Shown in pieces: positions 1 through 11,300 of a stretch of 64,000 nucleotides of DNA. Origin of the DNA: Knoxdaviesia capensis (lineage: Eukaryota > Ascomycota > Sordariomycetes > Microascales > Gondwanamycetaceae); the NCBI GenBank assembly GCA_001510575.1, contig LNGK01000008.1:5156981-5220980 (forward strand), in the 5' to 3' direction. The notes under the pieces were generated by a model, which was not told the origin of the DNA, searched no databases, and worked only from the letters and a program-made list of their open reading frames with translations. The first letter of the stretch is position 1; each line of letters starts with the position of its first letter. The translations under genes were made by a program, and so were the position numbers.

Positions 1-1373
1 AGATACAATAGAGAGGAGGGAAGGAGACAAAGGGTGGCAAGGAGGGCGAATGCAAAGGATGCTCAAGAGGATAAAGGGGAAGGTCTAGATATATATACTC
101 GTATATATAAACCCTCGTATATAAGAACTAGATATGTGAATACATGATTAGTATATTATAAGTTTCAGATCAGATGAATGTTCAGTGGTTGACTTACTTT
201 CGTGGAAGTGGCGTGAACTGGAGAAGACTGGAGCAAAAAAGATGAAAAGAGGAAGAAGAAATGAATCGTAGAGTAGAGGGGGGGAAAGTCGAAGATATAG
301 GGGGAAATTTTCTAGGGACGCATAGCATTTTTAAAAAGCAAAATAACAGTGACAGCAGAGGTACGTAAACATTAGAGCTTAAGGCAAAATAGGAATAAAC
401 AAATACATTATGGCTGTATGTATGCAATTAGGGCTATCTATATTGTGGTGTTGATGTGTGATAGCGCACAACATCTGCCTACCTACACCCTACCTATCCA
501 TAGGAGATGACAGGAGAAAGCAACAGCATGTTGACAGGAACAAACTGTGCATGTATCTCCTGGTCAGAGTGCTACAAGGAGTGAACCCATTCCTGCATAT
601 TCATGGAGGCAGTCAAGGCCAAGATATATGGTCAAGGATCGAGGAACAGATGATTGCAAATAACCCATAAAAGGCCAGAGAGAATATAAAGTAAAGTGGC
701 TATCATCAGCATCATCATACATCATGAGTGTGTAGTGAATACACCACCAACCCCAACTAACATGCAGCGACATGGGTGCAACAGATGGCAAGAGAACCGG
801 TGCTCGAATGTGAAGAGCCAGGAAGATGAACAATCTCCGTGGCGGGACATACAGCTCCAAAAAAGAGAGAAAAGTCCCGCCCTCACGTATGAAGAAACAG
901 AGTACAATCTCCCTCCCAAGATCAAGAAGGGGTGAAAAGTTTTCCAAAAAGAAATTACAAAATCATGGTATCGCCGAAGCCAAAAAGAAATCTTGCCCCC
1001 AGCAGTAGATCCGCGTGTACGCGTGGGAGACGGTACGTTCCCGAGAAAGAGAAAGGGGCCAAAGAAAAACATAGACGAAAAGAAGAAAGAAATTCGGGCA
1101 TATGAAGCCAGACAGTATTACAAATGAAGTTTCGCTAAAACCAGGTGAAAAGGGAACTGAAAAAATGGATGAAAGGGGCAACACGGAAGAAACAGGACAG
1201 GCGGATGATGATTTATGGAGGCAGAAGAAGAGATCGAGAATGACGAGAGACCAAGAGGAGAATCATAGGCATGAATCAGGCTCGATACCTAAGAAAAGCG
1301 AGACAGTCAATGGGAGAAGCAAGAAAACGAGAAACAGATAGGAAAGGTAGCCCTAAAAAGGATCTCATCTCTG
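1..1373. other. Intergenic, purine-rich, no gene seen
   Basis: No reading frame here has the composition or motifs of a protein. The plus strand is GA-rich, especially at 1-60, 220-300 and 820-1350, so short open frames rich in Arg, Lys and Glu arise by chance. On the minus strand this means CT-rich DNA lying beyond the 3' end of the first gene. A short TA-rich patch lies at 85-135. Confidence 0.6.
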
Positions 1374-3311
1374 TTAGATCGCATCTTCCCACCCACCATC
1401 ATCCGCATCCTCAACCTCAACCTCAATCGTCGTGCCCAGCGCCTCGCGGCCCTGTCGGATCATTTCCTGCACGCGCTGATTGAACGCTGACATCCGGAAA
1501 TCCGCATCGCGGTCCTCCATGATCTTGCGCGTCGCTAGCTGCTTGGCTTCCGCGCTCAGCCGCGGACTCGATTCCAGCGTCGTCGCCACCCCGGACTTGC
1601 GCGACCGCGACCCGCCACCACCGCCGCCGTTGACACTTCCGCTACCGCCTCCGTTGAACGAGGCCGAGAGATCGGCGCCGTTGAAACTCGACGCAAATGT
1701 GCTGGCCCGCGGTGAGGCTGCCGATGCAGACGTACTGGCGCGGTGTTGGGACGATCGCGGCGTGGGGGATCCGAAAAGATCGGCCGATGACGAGCCGTTT
1801 CCAGGTGCGGTGAAGGCAAATGGGTTGGCACCGGGACGGCCAACAGCCACAGGGATCCGACTGGGAGACTGGTAGGGAAGAGGTGATTGGGACCGGGGAG
1901 ACCGTGTCGGCGCGAAGCTTGCAGGGCCACCACCGAGGGCCACACTCGAAGCCGAGCTGATGCGCGGCGATGCGGCCAGAGATTTCCGGTTGCGGCTCAT
2001 CAGCGACGGCGAGGCCCGGCCACTCACCGAGCCGGCCGATGAAGACTTGCTCATGTAGGACGAAGAGAGCGCAAATAGACCTTCTCCGTCTCCGCCAAAT
2101 CCGCTGCTTCCACTGGCCCGTGTAGCAGGCACGCTGATCCGTCGTCCCGTAGACAATGACGGAGCAATATTGCGAGACCGCACCGAGGTACGAGAGATAG
2201 GCCGTCGATTCGCACGGGCTCTAGAGGATGACTTGGCCGATGCCGCACCAGCACTGTCGTCAACAAGCACCCAGTTGCGCTGTAGTTCGTCGTGCGGAAT
2301 CTCACTGCTGATCTGACGTCGCTTAGCCGCTGGACGAGAGGGAGTACCGTCAGGAGAGTCGTTGCTTGCTTCAACATCAACTTTCTCGCTGTAATATTGC
2401 TGGGTTTGGGGGTGTGATTGGAGGTCATTGGTGTCGTCGTCCTGCAGGGACTGCGGGGGAAGGTCGTAGAGATGATTGCTAAAGTTGCGGAACCCGTAGC
2501 CAGGAAGATCATCGTCGCTGGCGCCAGGGAACTCGCCAGGGAGGGTGCGGCGAGCCGCAGTGGTGGGAGTCATGGGTAGCTGGCCGGTGCTGGGCGAGAG
2601 CATGGCCTCGGAACTGGTCATGTCGTAGCCCTTGCCGCCACCAGCGTAGAAGCCCCGAAAGGCGCTGGTGGTGCAAAACTGCCACACCTTGCCGACCACA
2701 CCACCAATGGCACCCAGAGCTACGCGAGACCAGCCCTCGCCGGGCGTACGCAGCGGTGTAGCGGCCAGGGCATGGCGAGCTGGTGGCACCTGTGGGGTGG
2801 ACAGAGTGTCACGGCAACGGGTGGTGGCGCCCAGGGCCTTTCTGTATTCAACATCCGAGTATGCGCTGTCCTCCATCGACGCCATCAACAGGCTGGTGGC
2901 AGCCGTCACGCCAGATACGCCCATTGTCGCGAAACCACTGGACGTATTTAATGTACCAGAAACTGGGAAGGATTTGTGGGAGGGCAAAGGCGGGCCGTCG
3001 AGAACGATCGAAGACGCGGCCGTGGCGGCACCGGAAGGATCGTCGTAGGAGGCAGACACGGTACGACGTGGCGGGACGTCCCAGAGAGTATTTGCAGCGT
3101 CGCGATGACCACGTTTTCTCTTCATAGTCCCACCGCCGGCGGGATCGGAAGTTCGCGAGAAGGCTCCGTCAGTTGGTGTAGGGGAAGTAGCGGTCGGGAC
3201 AGGAATCGGCGACGGCGGGCGAAAGACGCCAGCATGGACTCCGGATGGGGCGTTTTCGGCATCGGCAAGGAATCCGCCCGGGACGTGAAATGGTCTCGGG
3301 GAGCAGGTCAT
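1374..3311 (-). CDS. Conserved fungal protein of unknown function, low-complexity
   Basis: An open frame encodes 645 residues without an intron. I start it at 3311, the ATG in an AAC-ATG context followed by MTCSPRPFHVPGG; the same frame extends upstream to 3404, but that part lies in a TC-rich leader and looks untranslated. Most of the protein is Ser/Pro/Ala-rich and probably disordered. Islands that look conserved are a basic KRKR patch at residues 64-67 (possible nuclear signal), a Gly/aromatic block at about 194-230 (GGVVGKVWQF and GFYAGGGKGY), NWVLVDD at 346-352, and a charged C-terminus (about 600-645) with MSAFNQRVQEMI and a final GGWEDA. I have the impression that proteins with these islands occur across Eurotiales, but I know no assigned function. 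Location is unproven; the basic patch hints at the nucleus. Confidence 0.85.
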   Translation of the reverse strand: MTCSPRPFHVPGGFLADAENAPSGVHAGVFRPPSPIPVPTATSPTPTDGAFSRTSDPAGGGTMKRKRGHRDAANTLWDVPPRRTVSASYDDPSGAATAASSIVLDGPPLPSHKSFPVSGTLNTSSGFATMGVSGVTAATSLLMASMEDSAYSDVEYRKALGATTRCRDTLSTPQVPPARHALAATPLRTPGEGWSRVALGAIGGVVGKVWQFCTTSAFRGFYAGGGKGYDMTSSEAMLSPSTGQLPMTPTTAARRTLPGEFPGASDDDLPGYGFRNFSNHLYDLPPQSLQDDDTNDLQSHPQTQQYYSEKVDVEASNDSPDGTPSRPAAKRRQISSEIPHDELQRNWVLVDDSAGAASAKSSSRARANRRPISRTSVRSRNIAPSLSTGRRISVPATRASGSSGFGGDGEGLFALSSSYMSKSSSAGSVSGRASPSLMSRNRKSLAASPRISSASSVALGGGPASFAPTRSPRSQSPLPYQSPSRIPVAVGRPGANPFAFTAPGNGSSSADLFGSPTPRSSQHRASTSASAASPRASTFASSFNGADLSASFNGGGSGSVNGGGGGGSRSRKSGVATTLESSPRLSAEAKQLATRKIMEDRDADFRMSAFNQRVQEMIRQGREALGTTIEVEVEDADDGGWEDAI

Positions 3312-5613
3312 GTTGAGCAAGAAGGAATAGAAGAACGAGGAGAATACACGCGGAAAGTCGGGTTTTATACGCAGTACAGCAGTTGTCTTTGGCGTTCGGA
3401 ACACACAACAACCACCAAGAGCTACACGGAGATGTAAGGGATCCGTCTAGTGCAGGGGAGAGACGTTGGAACCACAACAGCGTCAGTCCCTTCACGCCGA
3501 TTTCGTTCCTGTCGTTCGGCTGTTTTTCTCCCCTTACCGACACACCCTAAGCCACAGACGAAGCAGATGTGACGGCAGATGAGAGGAAACAAGAAAAGAA
3601 AAAGCTGGGAAGCAAGGGTGGCGACCTGAGCAAAGAGACACGGTTTAAGACATATGTTGAGAGTTGACGGACAGACTTCAAGTCGGTGAGAGGAAGAGCG
3701 AGGGAAGGTCCCAGAAAGGACTAACAGAGGCGATAACAGGTGAGACAAGGAGTCAAATGAACGACTTCATGGCCGTGACTCTGGAGCTTGAACTTTGTTT
3801 AGAGGCCTCGAAATGCTTGGTTTCAGCTCTTTCCCCTCTTCTTGTATGGTACACAAACGGTGACGGAGCTATGACCAAGAATAGAAGAGAGAAAAAAAAT
3901 CAGGGCCGCCACAGTAGCACGTAAAAGGAGAAACGGTGAGAAAACAGAGGTAATCGATAAAAATCCAGACAATAAGACCACTATTATATGGCTTCAAGAA
4001 AATGCCGGCCCCCTAGCAGATCAGAATGCAGATCTCAGCCGAAAAATAAGAAAAGAAAATGGTTGAAGCTATTCACGCGACCGAAAAGGAGCAGAAAAAG
4101 AGGAACGAAGCAGATCACGTCGGCAAGAACAAGAAGAAAAAAAAAAGTCCGGTACGGTAGGGTAGTTGGGGATCCGGAGCTGTTTTTCATATTTTGTGCA
4201 GGTGCTCATATTTATTTAGCCTTTTAGCTTTGCTGGGTGGGTAGATCGCTCCTTCCTCTGGGTGACGGGCAGTTTGTTGGCCGTTAGTTTGGTTGGGCGC
4301 CCTGTTTCAAGCCTGATATTCCAGGCATGAAAATGCAATGCTTGACCAAACGGGCTGTTGCTCATGTGGGGACTTTTTCGACGGGGCTTATCGATAACAA
4401 GCCAGGAGCAAAGTGGTAGAGAAGCCAGTCCTCCTCTCTGCCCCTTAAAGGTTTCTTGAAGGCATACCTATTCATGCCTCAGAGTCTCTCTTTTTCTTAT
4501 CTTTGGCCGTATCACACACCCGTCGCGGTGGCCACATGATCACCTAAGATCGACACCTGGGGGGGGAAGCTTGTCTGCCAGCCTCGCAAATCTTGGGCGT
4601 GAGGGTGTTGACACTCTGGAAGCGGGCTACGAGAACGGCATGGAGTGTGGCCGACCTGGGACTCCGATATCTTGAAACTTGTAGATAATGTAGTTCTAGG
4701 ATTCGGCTTTCTCGTGCACTGTAGAGCGTATGCTGGCGCTATGGACCGTTGCGAGATCAACCATCCGCAGTGGGCCAGAACGACGGCATTTCGGGTGAGA
4801 AATTCCTCCAAAGTCCCTGGAACCCCCAGCCAAAATTTGCTTGGGAAATAACATGAACCACACTTTGAGGTCTATGACAGGGAAATCCGAGTTGCCATGC
4901 TGGAATACTCACTTTCCTGGGCACTGGCTGTACTGTATTCATTACTGTGCCTTTCCGTTCACGTCGTTGCACAAGATAAAGGGGGGTGGATTATGCTGGG
5001 CTGAACATACCTACAACCCTAACCCTAAACACGACTGACACGCTCTCCCTCATCCAGCAACCACCATGCAATGCCACCGCATCACTCACCGAGCCAAGGT
5101 GTGTGAATGTTCAATAGACATATTCCTTACCCTAGACACGTGTCAAAGTCATGTCTAGCCGTATGCATAGCGCCCAACGTGTCGGTCACATCACCACCAC
5201 CGATACAACATACCCTCAGGCACCAAAATTAGGCTGTAACCCCACAAACCAGCTCACATTCATATGGCAACAGCCGCACTGGATATTAAGCTACTCACAC
5301 ACTCCTCCGTGTTAGGCGATTGCTGCATATTGGAAGTCTCAGCACCGTCTTACTCACACCTCTGATGCCTAACCGAGGTACTCAGCATAGGCTTGAGATA
5401 AGCGCTCACAACAGAAACATCAATCGCGGTGAGCTGTACAAAAAAAGAAGGAACTTGATGTGCAAGGTTGGAATGTTGAAACCAAATCTATTCCCCATGA
5501 AAGCCGCGAAACCGGGACATAAAGACTAAATCTAAGATCTAATGATAAAGATGGGGAAGAAGAATGAAATAAAACCTGAAACTCGTGGTCCAACGTTGAG
5601 AGTAGAAAGTAGT
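3312..5613. other. Intergenic, no gene seen
   Basis: The first 130 bases are the TC-rich (minus-strand) leader of the gene ending at 1374. Beyond that I see only short chance frames, an A-rich stretch near 4030-4150 and a telomere-like motif at 5015-5028. The last bases are the 3' flank of the HD-domain gene. Confidence 0.6.
5015..5028 (-). repeat. Short telomere-like repeat (CCCTAA)2
   Basis: The plus strand reads AACCCTAACCCTAA, two units of the TTAGGG telomere repeat on the minus strand. It is too short to be a capped end. It may be an old repair scar or a binding site for a Myb/Tbf1-type telobox protein. Confidence 0.6.
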
Positions 5614-6592
5614 TTACTGCTCTCGGTTGTAATAGTCGTCCTGCTGCTCCCGGGTGGCCCCCTTGAGCTCAATAGTGGCCGCCGGTGACTCGGCCGGGGC
5701 ATCGCCGCGGTAGTGCTCCTGGCCTGCCCAGTACTCCTCGCGCTCACGGAGCACGTCTGCACCCCAGGCCTTGGTCTCCGGCTCGGTCATCTTGGTGGCA
5801 ACATATGCGAACTCGCCAAGATCGAGCTTATGGCCTCCCCGACGCTCGTAATCGACCATCTGGAGGAGCAGTTCCAGCTTGTCGAGGTCATGGACAACAT
5901 GACTCTCCACGGTCTTGGAGTCTTCATACTCCTGCCAGATGGCCCGAATCTCGCGTCCCGGCTCGCCCCCTGATACGTTGCCGAGCAGCTGGCCAGTGAG
6001 GAAGTCCATGGTTGTTGCTTCGCGACGGCTCTTCTCGGGCTTCGGAACACCGTCAAGCGGAGTGATGTCACCAACCAGAAGCTCGGCCATGTCGTGGATC
6101 AAGCACATCTTCATGCATCGCGCGACGTCGACTCGGTCCTTTACAGACGCTGGAAGAACCATGGCGAGCATCGACATACGGTACATGTGATCAGAAATCG
6201 ACTCGCCGCTGGCCCAGGGCAAAGATGTAACTGTTAGGAGAAGCTGCCACTCTTTTCCGGAGAGAAGTCCCCGTTCAAAATCTGGGGGAGAATAAACATA
6301 CCGGTCGATTCCAAATCGTCTCCATCCCTCTCTCTTGGTGGTCTTGAGACGCTCAAGGATGTGGAAGAAAGGTAGCGGGGACTCTGATCCAACGATGGGA
6401 GTAGCCCCGGCATTTTCGAGAGCCTTCTCCACAGTCCATGTTCCTTCGACTTTGGGAACCGGGACCAGACCAGCATCTTGAACAGCAGGAGGATGCCGAT
6501 GTTAGCCAGACCTGGTACCGGAGGTTAGATGCTGCCTGTGACTTACCGGTTGCCGGAGCGGCCGTAGAGGTAGGCTTGTCCGAGGATGGCAT
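5614..6592 (-). CDS. HD-domain 5'-deoxynucleotidase, HDDC2/YfbR family
   Basis: Three exons (6592-6547, 6476-6302, 6208-5614) join to 271 codons. Intron 1 has GTAAGT, a GGCTAACAT branch site and CAAG; intron 2 has GTATGT, CTAAC and CCAG. The family hydrolyses deoxynucleoside 5'-monophosphates with a divalent metal. The HD-fold metal ligands are visible: GESISDHMYRMS (His81), CLIHDMAE (His112-Asp113) and HDLDKLELL (Asp183). PLPFFHILERLKTTKREGW before His81 is typical of eukaryotic HDDC2, and length is close to that of fungal members plus a short Ala/Thr-rich N-terminus. Intron 2 is 93 nt, a multiple of three, with no in-frame stop, so a naive reading runs straight through it; skipping it restores the family spacing between GIDR and GES. 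A donor-like CCGTAAGTTC near 6928 suggests a further intron in the 5' untranslated leader. Probably cytosolic housekeeping nucleotide metabolism. Confidence 0.93.
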
Positions 6593-7230
6593 TTCGACGA
6601 GTTGAAAGAGAACAAGATTGCCGTTCTGGATCTGTGATAAAACGAACGCGATTTGGGATTTCCGAATGGCAAGGGACGCTGCTTTTGGGGGGAGGTTAGT
6701 ATGTGCTGTTCAGGAAGAGACCAGGGGCATTGATAGGAAGAGGGGCTGAAGTGGGATATCTTAACCCAGGGTCTAAACGGGAGCAATTCTGAGACTCATC
6801 CAGTCCTAGAAATACAAAATAGAATAGATTGCAAACGAGAGAAGAGCTGAAGGGATGCGAGCCAGATGAGACCAGGGGCAAGAAGCGGAAGAACATAAAT
6901 ACAAATGAATCGCTACCGGGAGAACTTACGGAGAGACAAACGAGCCGTGAGACACTGTGGCTGCTGTTGCCGACAGAGATGAAGAGACGGGTAGACGAAG
7001 GGTGTTAAACGTGGGAGAAGCGAGAGTGAAAGCGAGAGAGAGATTCCGGTTCTGGATCTGAGATTTGTGTGATCTACTGTAGACAGCCTGGCGACTGCTT
7101 CAGCTAAAAGGAGATAGAGAGAGATAGAGATGAGATATGAGAGTGTGAAACTGGACGGACTCTTCAGATCGAGGATGCTTGAGATGGGAAACAGGGGCCT
7201 TATATGTCTTGAATACAGTAGCACTGGCTA

Positions 7231-7232
7231 GA

Positions 7233-7265
<33 letters not shown>
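7231..7265. repeat. (GA)n microsatellite
   Basis: An uninterrupted run of GA dinucleotides, about 17 units, in the upstream region of the HD-domain gene. Confidence 0.95.
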
Positions 7266-7268
<3 letters not shown>

Positions 7269-7963
7269 GGTAATATGATCTCTAGATGAGGTTTAGAGGC
7301 TGAGGCATATAGAGATAATAAAGAAGAAGCAGGAAGAGGAGAACAAGGCGGGGGGAAAGATAGGCAAGGGAGAGGATCTAGTGACAGGATCAGATATAGT
7401 CACGTCCAGGTGTTCCCTTCTTAAAGATAAAAAGGGAGATGTGTCAATGTGCTTCTTTGAAAGGGGGTCAAGGAGTACCTGATATATCCTAGATAGAGAG
7501 AGGTAAGTTTGCCAGGAAGTTACTTGTGGGGTATATGTTAGAGGGAAGTATCTTGATCTTGATGCACAAACATGGCATGTTTGAACCTACATCCAAATAA
7601 ATATATATATAAGGATATATATAGTAAGTGGTGTCTTTCAAGCTCAAAGTTAGATCTCTTTGCCTTAACCACACACACTCTCAGAAATTATGAGTTCTTT
7701 TGTTTTGACTTTTGTTGCCATGAGAGACCAAGAAAAAACCCCCCTAAACACATTTGACCTTACCGGGATGATGCCTCCTAAGAGTTATCGCTATAGCCAA
7801 TCAGGGGAGAGTATTAGTGTCTGAGGGTATTGCCTCATTGTGTTTTGATAAAGGCCAGAATCACAGCGGGCATATTGAATTAAGTGGGCGAATATTTGAT
7901 AATAAACTTTAGAGTGAGGATGATATTCGACTTGTTAAAAATCTGCCGTGATGATCGGTGATA

Positions 7964-7980
7964 TTAGGGTTAGGGTTAGG
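7964..7980 (+). repeat. Interstitial telomere-like repeat (TTAGGG)2.8
   Basis: Seventeen bases read as TTAGGG, TTAGGG, TTAGG in perfect register. This is the longest of several telomere-like motifs in the window (others at 5015, 22752 and 45678). It lies in AT-rich DNA just before the possible coding relic. Confidence 0.75.
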
Positions 7981-8059
7981 ACATGCTCTAGCCCTATATA
8001 GCCCCATTTAACCCTAGAGAGGGCTAATCTTAAGAATACGACATTATTATCAATCCGTC

Positions 8060-8640
8060 TTTCTTTTTTCTTCCTTCGCCTCCAGGGCTTCTGTGATGCC
8101 GATATCATCGAGGAACTGATCCTGACTTCCACCTTCGGATACGATCATTTTCCCAGCCGCGATCTTCTGCCGGGTGGGTACGCAACAGACTATTATGACG
8201 ACTACGACTACGAGTGCAATGGGATCTGTCCGATCTTCGGAAGGGTTGATTTTGACCACTCTTAGTCGACCGTCTCTCAATCCTGGTTCTACCGCGCCGA
8301 GGAGCAGTGACTGCAGCGCGGATTGTCTTGTATCGGAGATTAAGTCTTCCCGCCGAAGTTGTGGAACTGATTCTTGGATATTCCGGCTTCGAAGGCCCGA
8401 AGCGGGCTTGGGTTGTGAATCATGACCCTCTTCACCCTGACAGCGAAGCGATCCTCAACGAGTACCTCTCCCATTGCTGGAGAGTGATGCTGTACATAGT
8501 GCCGTGTTGAGAACTGCCCCTGGACCTGAAGATTATTATTCCGAGCAGTATCCATTTACTATTCCATTGACTAGTCGGTGGGTTTCTTCCCTCCGGAATA
8601 TCGGACTGGACGTGAGTATTCTTTCCAGTTTCTTGTTAGC
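8060..8640 (+). pseudogene. Possible decayed coding fragment, F-box-like segment
   Basis: Three frames here carry protein-like stretches that do not join without a frameshift or a guessed intron: about 8083-8263 (GFCDADIIEELILTS and a Tyr/Asp-rich tail), 8307-8510 (SLPAEVVELILGYSGFE, then WVVNHDPLHPDSEAILNEYL) and about 8470-8600 (EDYYSEQYPFTIPLTSRW). The LPAEVVELILGY string resembles the start of an F-box, the motif that docks substrate receptors onto SCF ubiquitin ligases. A pyrimidine-rich acceptor-like site ends at about 8085. The minus strand also has an open frame here, so chance coding cannot be excluded. I read it as a relic at most; the ACT repeat that follows would truncate it. Confidence 0.25.
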
Positions 8641-8672
8641 AGTCGGTGATAGAAAGTAGTTAGCGATCTTCA

Positions 8673-8794
<122 letters not shown>

Positions 8795-9090
8795 AACAAC
8801 CTTTGAATGCTACTTGATTCTCGTTTCATCTGTCTCCTCCACACCAATCAATCTCAGCAGAGGGAGATACACAATCACAGTTCTTTGGGGGCTATCTTGA
8901 AGGGGGGAGGATATGTTAGGGTAGTTTCTTCTGGGACGCACGAACGCCAGTACATCAATTCCCAATTCCCTCCCAACTTCCAATTCCCAATTTCCCCCCC
9001 CCAAAACACTCAAAAGCCAAAAGCCCAAGGCAAGGTGATACATCTATACGATGAACCTGGAGTCATGCTAAACTTGAAGGCATATCTCGG

Positions 9091-11068
9091 CTAAAAGGTC
9101 ACTTTCACGAACACGTTGATGGCTTCAATTCCACCGCAGATTTCAGTTGCACTTCCCGCGCACGGAGTGTTACTACACCAGTCACCAGAGTCAGCCACAA
9201 TTCACAGAGAGCAAGATCATGGAAGTCGCAGGGGGGAAACGAGAAGCAACAGACGAGACTTACCAAGGAAGGGTTCCATCAGTCGGAACCTCAGCATCCG
9301 GAGACAACGACGGACCGCAGAAGCACTGGTCACCGCCTCGCAATCCAGCGTACGTGAAGCCGGCCCTGGAGCAGGCGTCAAAGCAGCTGCTCTGCAACAT
9401 GAGCCCAGGCCCACCGGCAACCTGGACTTCGACCGGGAGCACGGACTCTCCGGGATCCTTCCGGCAGCCGAGAGACATCCACGACACCCCCTTGGCACGG
9501 TACAGGTTAGCCCGGCCGGTGCCTCCGCAGATCTGTGTCGCGTCTCCCGCACATGGCAGGTTGCACAGGGCTTGGTCGGTGATTGTGGCGGACGCCCCGG
9601 GCATGGAGCCGCAGAGGCATGACCGGCCGTCCTTGACGGCGGCATAGGTGAAGCCCTTCTCGTAGCACCGGTCGCGGCATAGGGGCACCGTGAGAGCGGA
9701 CGGGCCGCCGGGGTAGTCGGAAGAGCTGATAGGGAGGAGCGGAGCGGTGGCTGAGTCGGTGTAGCAACCCATGGAAATCCACTCGGCGGGGGCAGTCGGG
9801 GCGAGGGAAGACGCTTCGAACACCTGGATACGGAACGCAGCGCCGCAGGTGGTGCTGGGGTCTCCAGAGCAGGGGACATTGCACTCGGAATCTGACGGGG
9901 CCAGGCTGTCCTTGATCACGCTGCCGCCGAAGCAGTCAGTTCCAGCAGCCACACCGGAGAACCGCAGGCCCTGCTCCAAGCACAGCTGCTGGCACTTGGG
10001 CACGGTCATGGCGGCGTCGCCGGTGCGCACAGCCACCACGAGGGTGCGATCGGACGGGGTGTACTGGAAGCAGCCCTTGTTGGTCCACGTGGCGGTAGGC
10101 TCTGGCACGGCCGTGGTGGTGGTGGCCGGAGGCTGCGAAGTGCTGGTCTTTGTCTCGTAGATGAAGATGCGGTTGGCGGCACCACAGAGCTGGTAGTCGG
10201 CCCCGGAGCATGCCTGGCTACACTCAGAGGTAGGTGCCGTGGCCGGGGATCCCAGGTCGGCTCCGCAGAAACACTGGTTTCCGGCCCGCAGACCGCTGTA
10301 TTTGAGCTCGGCGTCCAGACACAGCAACTGGCACTTCTCAACCGTCATGGCGGCGTCGCCCGAGCCGGAGTGCATGGCCCGCGGAAGCACGGAGCCGGCA
10401 CTGTCGACGAAACACCCGCGGGCCGTCAGCTGGGCCTTGCGGGTCGCCTGGTACACGAAGACGCGGTTCGGGCCGCCGCACGTCTCGGACGGTGAGCCGG
10501 CGCACGGCATGTTGCAGTCGGCCTGGTTCGGGGCGCGCTCGTTGCCCACAAAGCCGCCACAGAAGCAGTCCCGGCCGTTCTCCACGCCGGCGAACTCGTA
10601 GCCCTGGCTCCAGCAGGTGTACTTGCAGCGGACGGGATCGTTCAGATCGCCGCCGCCGGGCACCGTCACCTGGTTCCGCAGGGTGGGCGGGCCGTTGTCC
10701 TGGTAGCAGCCCAGGTCGGCCCAAGTCACCAGCGGAGTCCACGTTGGCGTGGGCACGGCGGTGGAGGACACGGAGGTGGTGGTGCTGGTGGGAGACGGGG
10801 TGTTTTCAATATTGACGCAATAGGATACGCCTTCTTCCCAGTTCCCGCAGTTTTCGGTGATGGACGGGTTGTACAGATTCATCTGCTCGTAGGTGAGGCC
10901 AAAGTACTCCACGACGTACTGGCAGGACATGCCCTTGTGGTTGTTGTACCACCAGTAGCATGGCTCAATGCTGTTTTCATAGTATTCCAGCTGGGGACTT
11001 GGGGTGGCAGATGTGAATGATGCTGCCAGGAGCAAAGAAACAACCGAAAAGAGTGATCTGATTGCCAT
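9091..11068 (-). CDS. Secreted LysM and five-WSC-domain wall-binding protein
   Basis: Two exons (11068-9264, 9172-9091) give 628 residues. The 91-nt intron has GTAAGT and TGTAG ends, and removing it completes the last WSC domain. A signal peptide (about 1-21, hydrophobic core SLLLAASFTSA) is followed by a LysM-like domain at about 35-86 (Cys37, Cys49, Cys74, Cys84, with FGLTYEQMNLYNPSI), a Ser/Thr linker and five WSC domains at about 116-207, 215-305, 328-419, 430-524 and 530-624. LysM modules bind chitin; WSC modules are Cys-rich and bind wall glucans in known cases. There is no catalytic domain, transmembrane segment or GPI-like tail, so the product should be secreted or wall-bound. In WSC 3 the second Cys of the CFCG motif is Gly (residue 381), so one disulfide is probably lost. 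It faces away from the two other secreted-protein genes, with 2.6 kb between the starts. Confidence 0.93.
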
Positions 11069-11114
11069 GGTTCGGGACTATGATAGACGATGGTCTCTGT
11101 ATGTGTGGTAGACA

Positions 11115-11300
11115 GAGGAATCACCAGAGGAGACACAGAAGATCTGAGGAGGAGGAGGAGGACAGGACGGATGGGTAGAGGTCGAGAGAGGGAGGGAGTA
11201 AAAGAGTGAGAGGGAAAGGGGGATATGGGAGGAGGGCTAGAGGAGACCGGGAGGGAGGTGGAGGACAAGTGAAAGGGAGAGGAGAGTTCGAGGGCAAGAG
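11115..11300 (-). promoter_or_regulatory. CT-rich leader/promoter tract of the LysM-WSC gene
   Basis: The plus strand is almost purely G and A here, so the coding strand is a long CT-rich tract 50-230 bases before the start codon. Such tracts mark transcription-start regions of many expressed genes in filamentous ascomycetes. No specific factor site is claimed. Confidence 0.4.

Noticed and set aside
9217..9879. 220-codon frame on the minus strand inside the WSC gene
   Set aside because: It is an out-of-frame shadow of the LysM-WSC exon; the true frame carries the repeated WSC cysteines.
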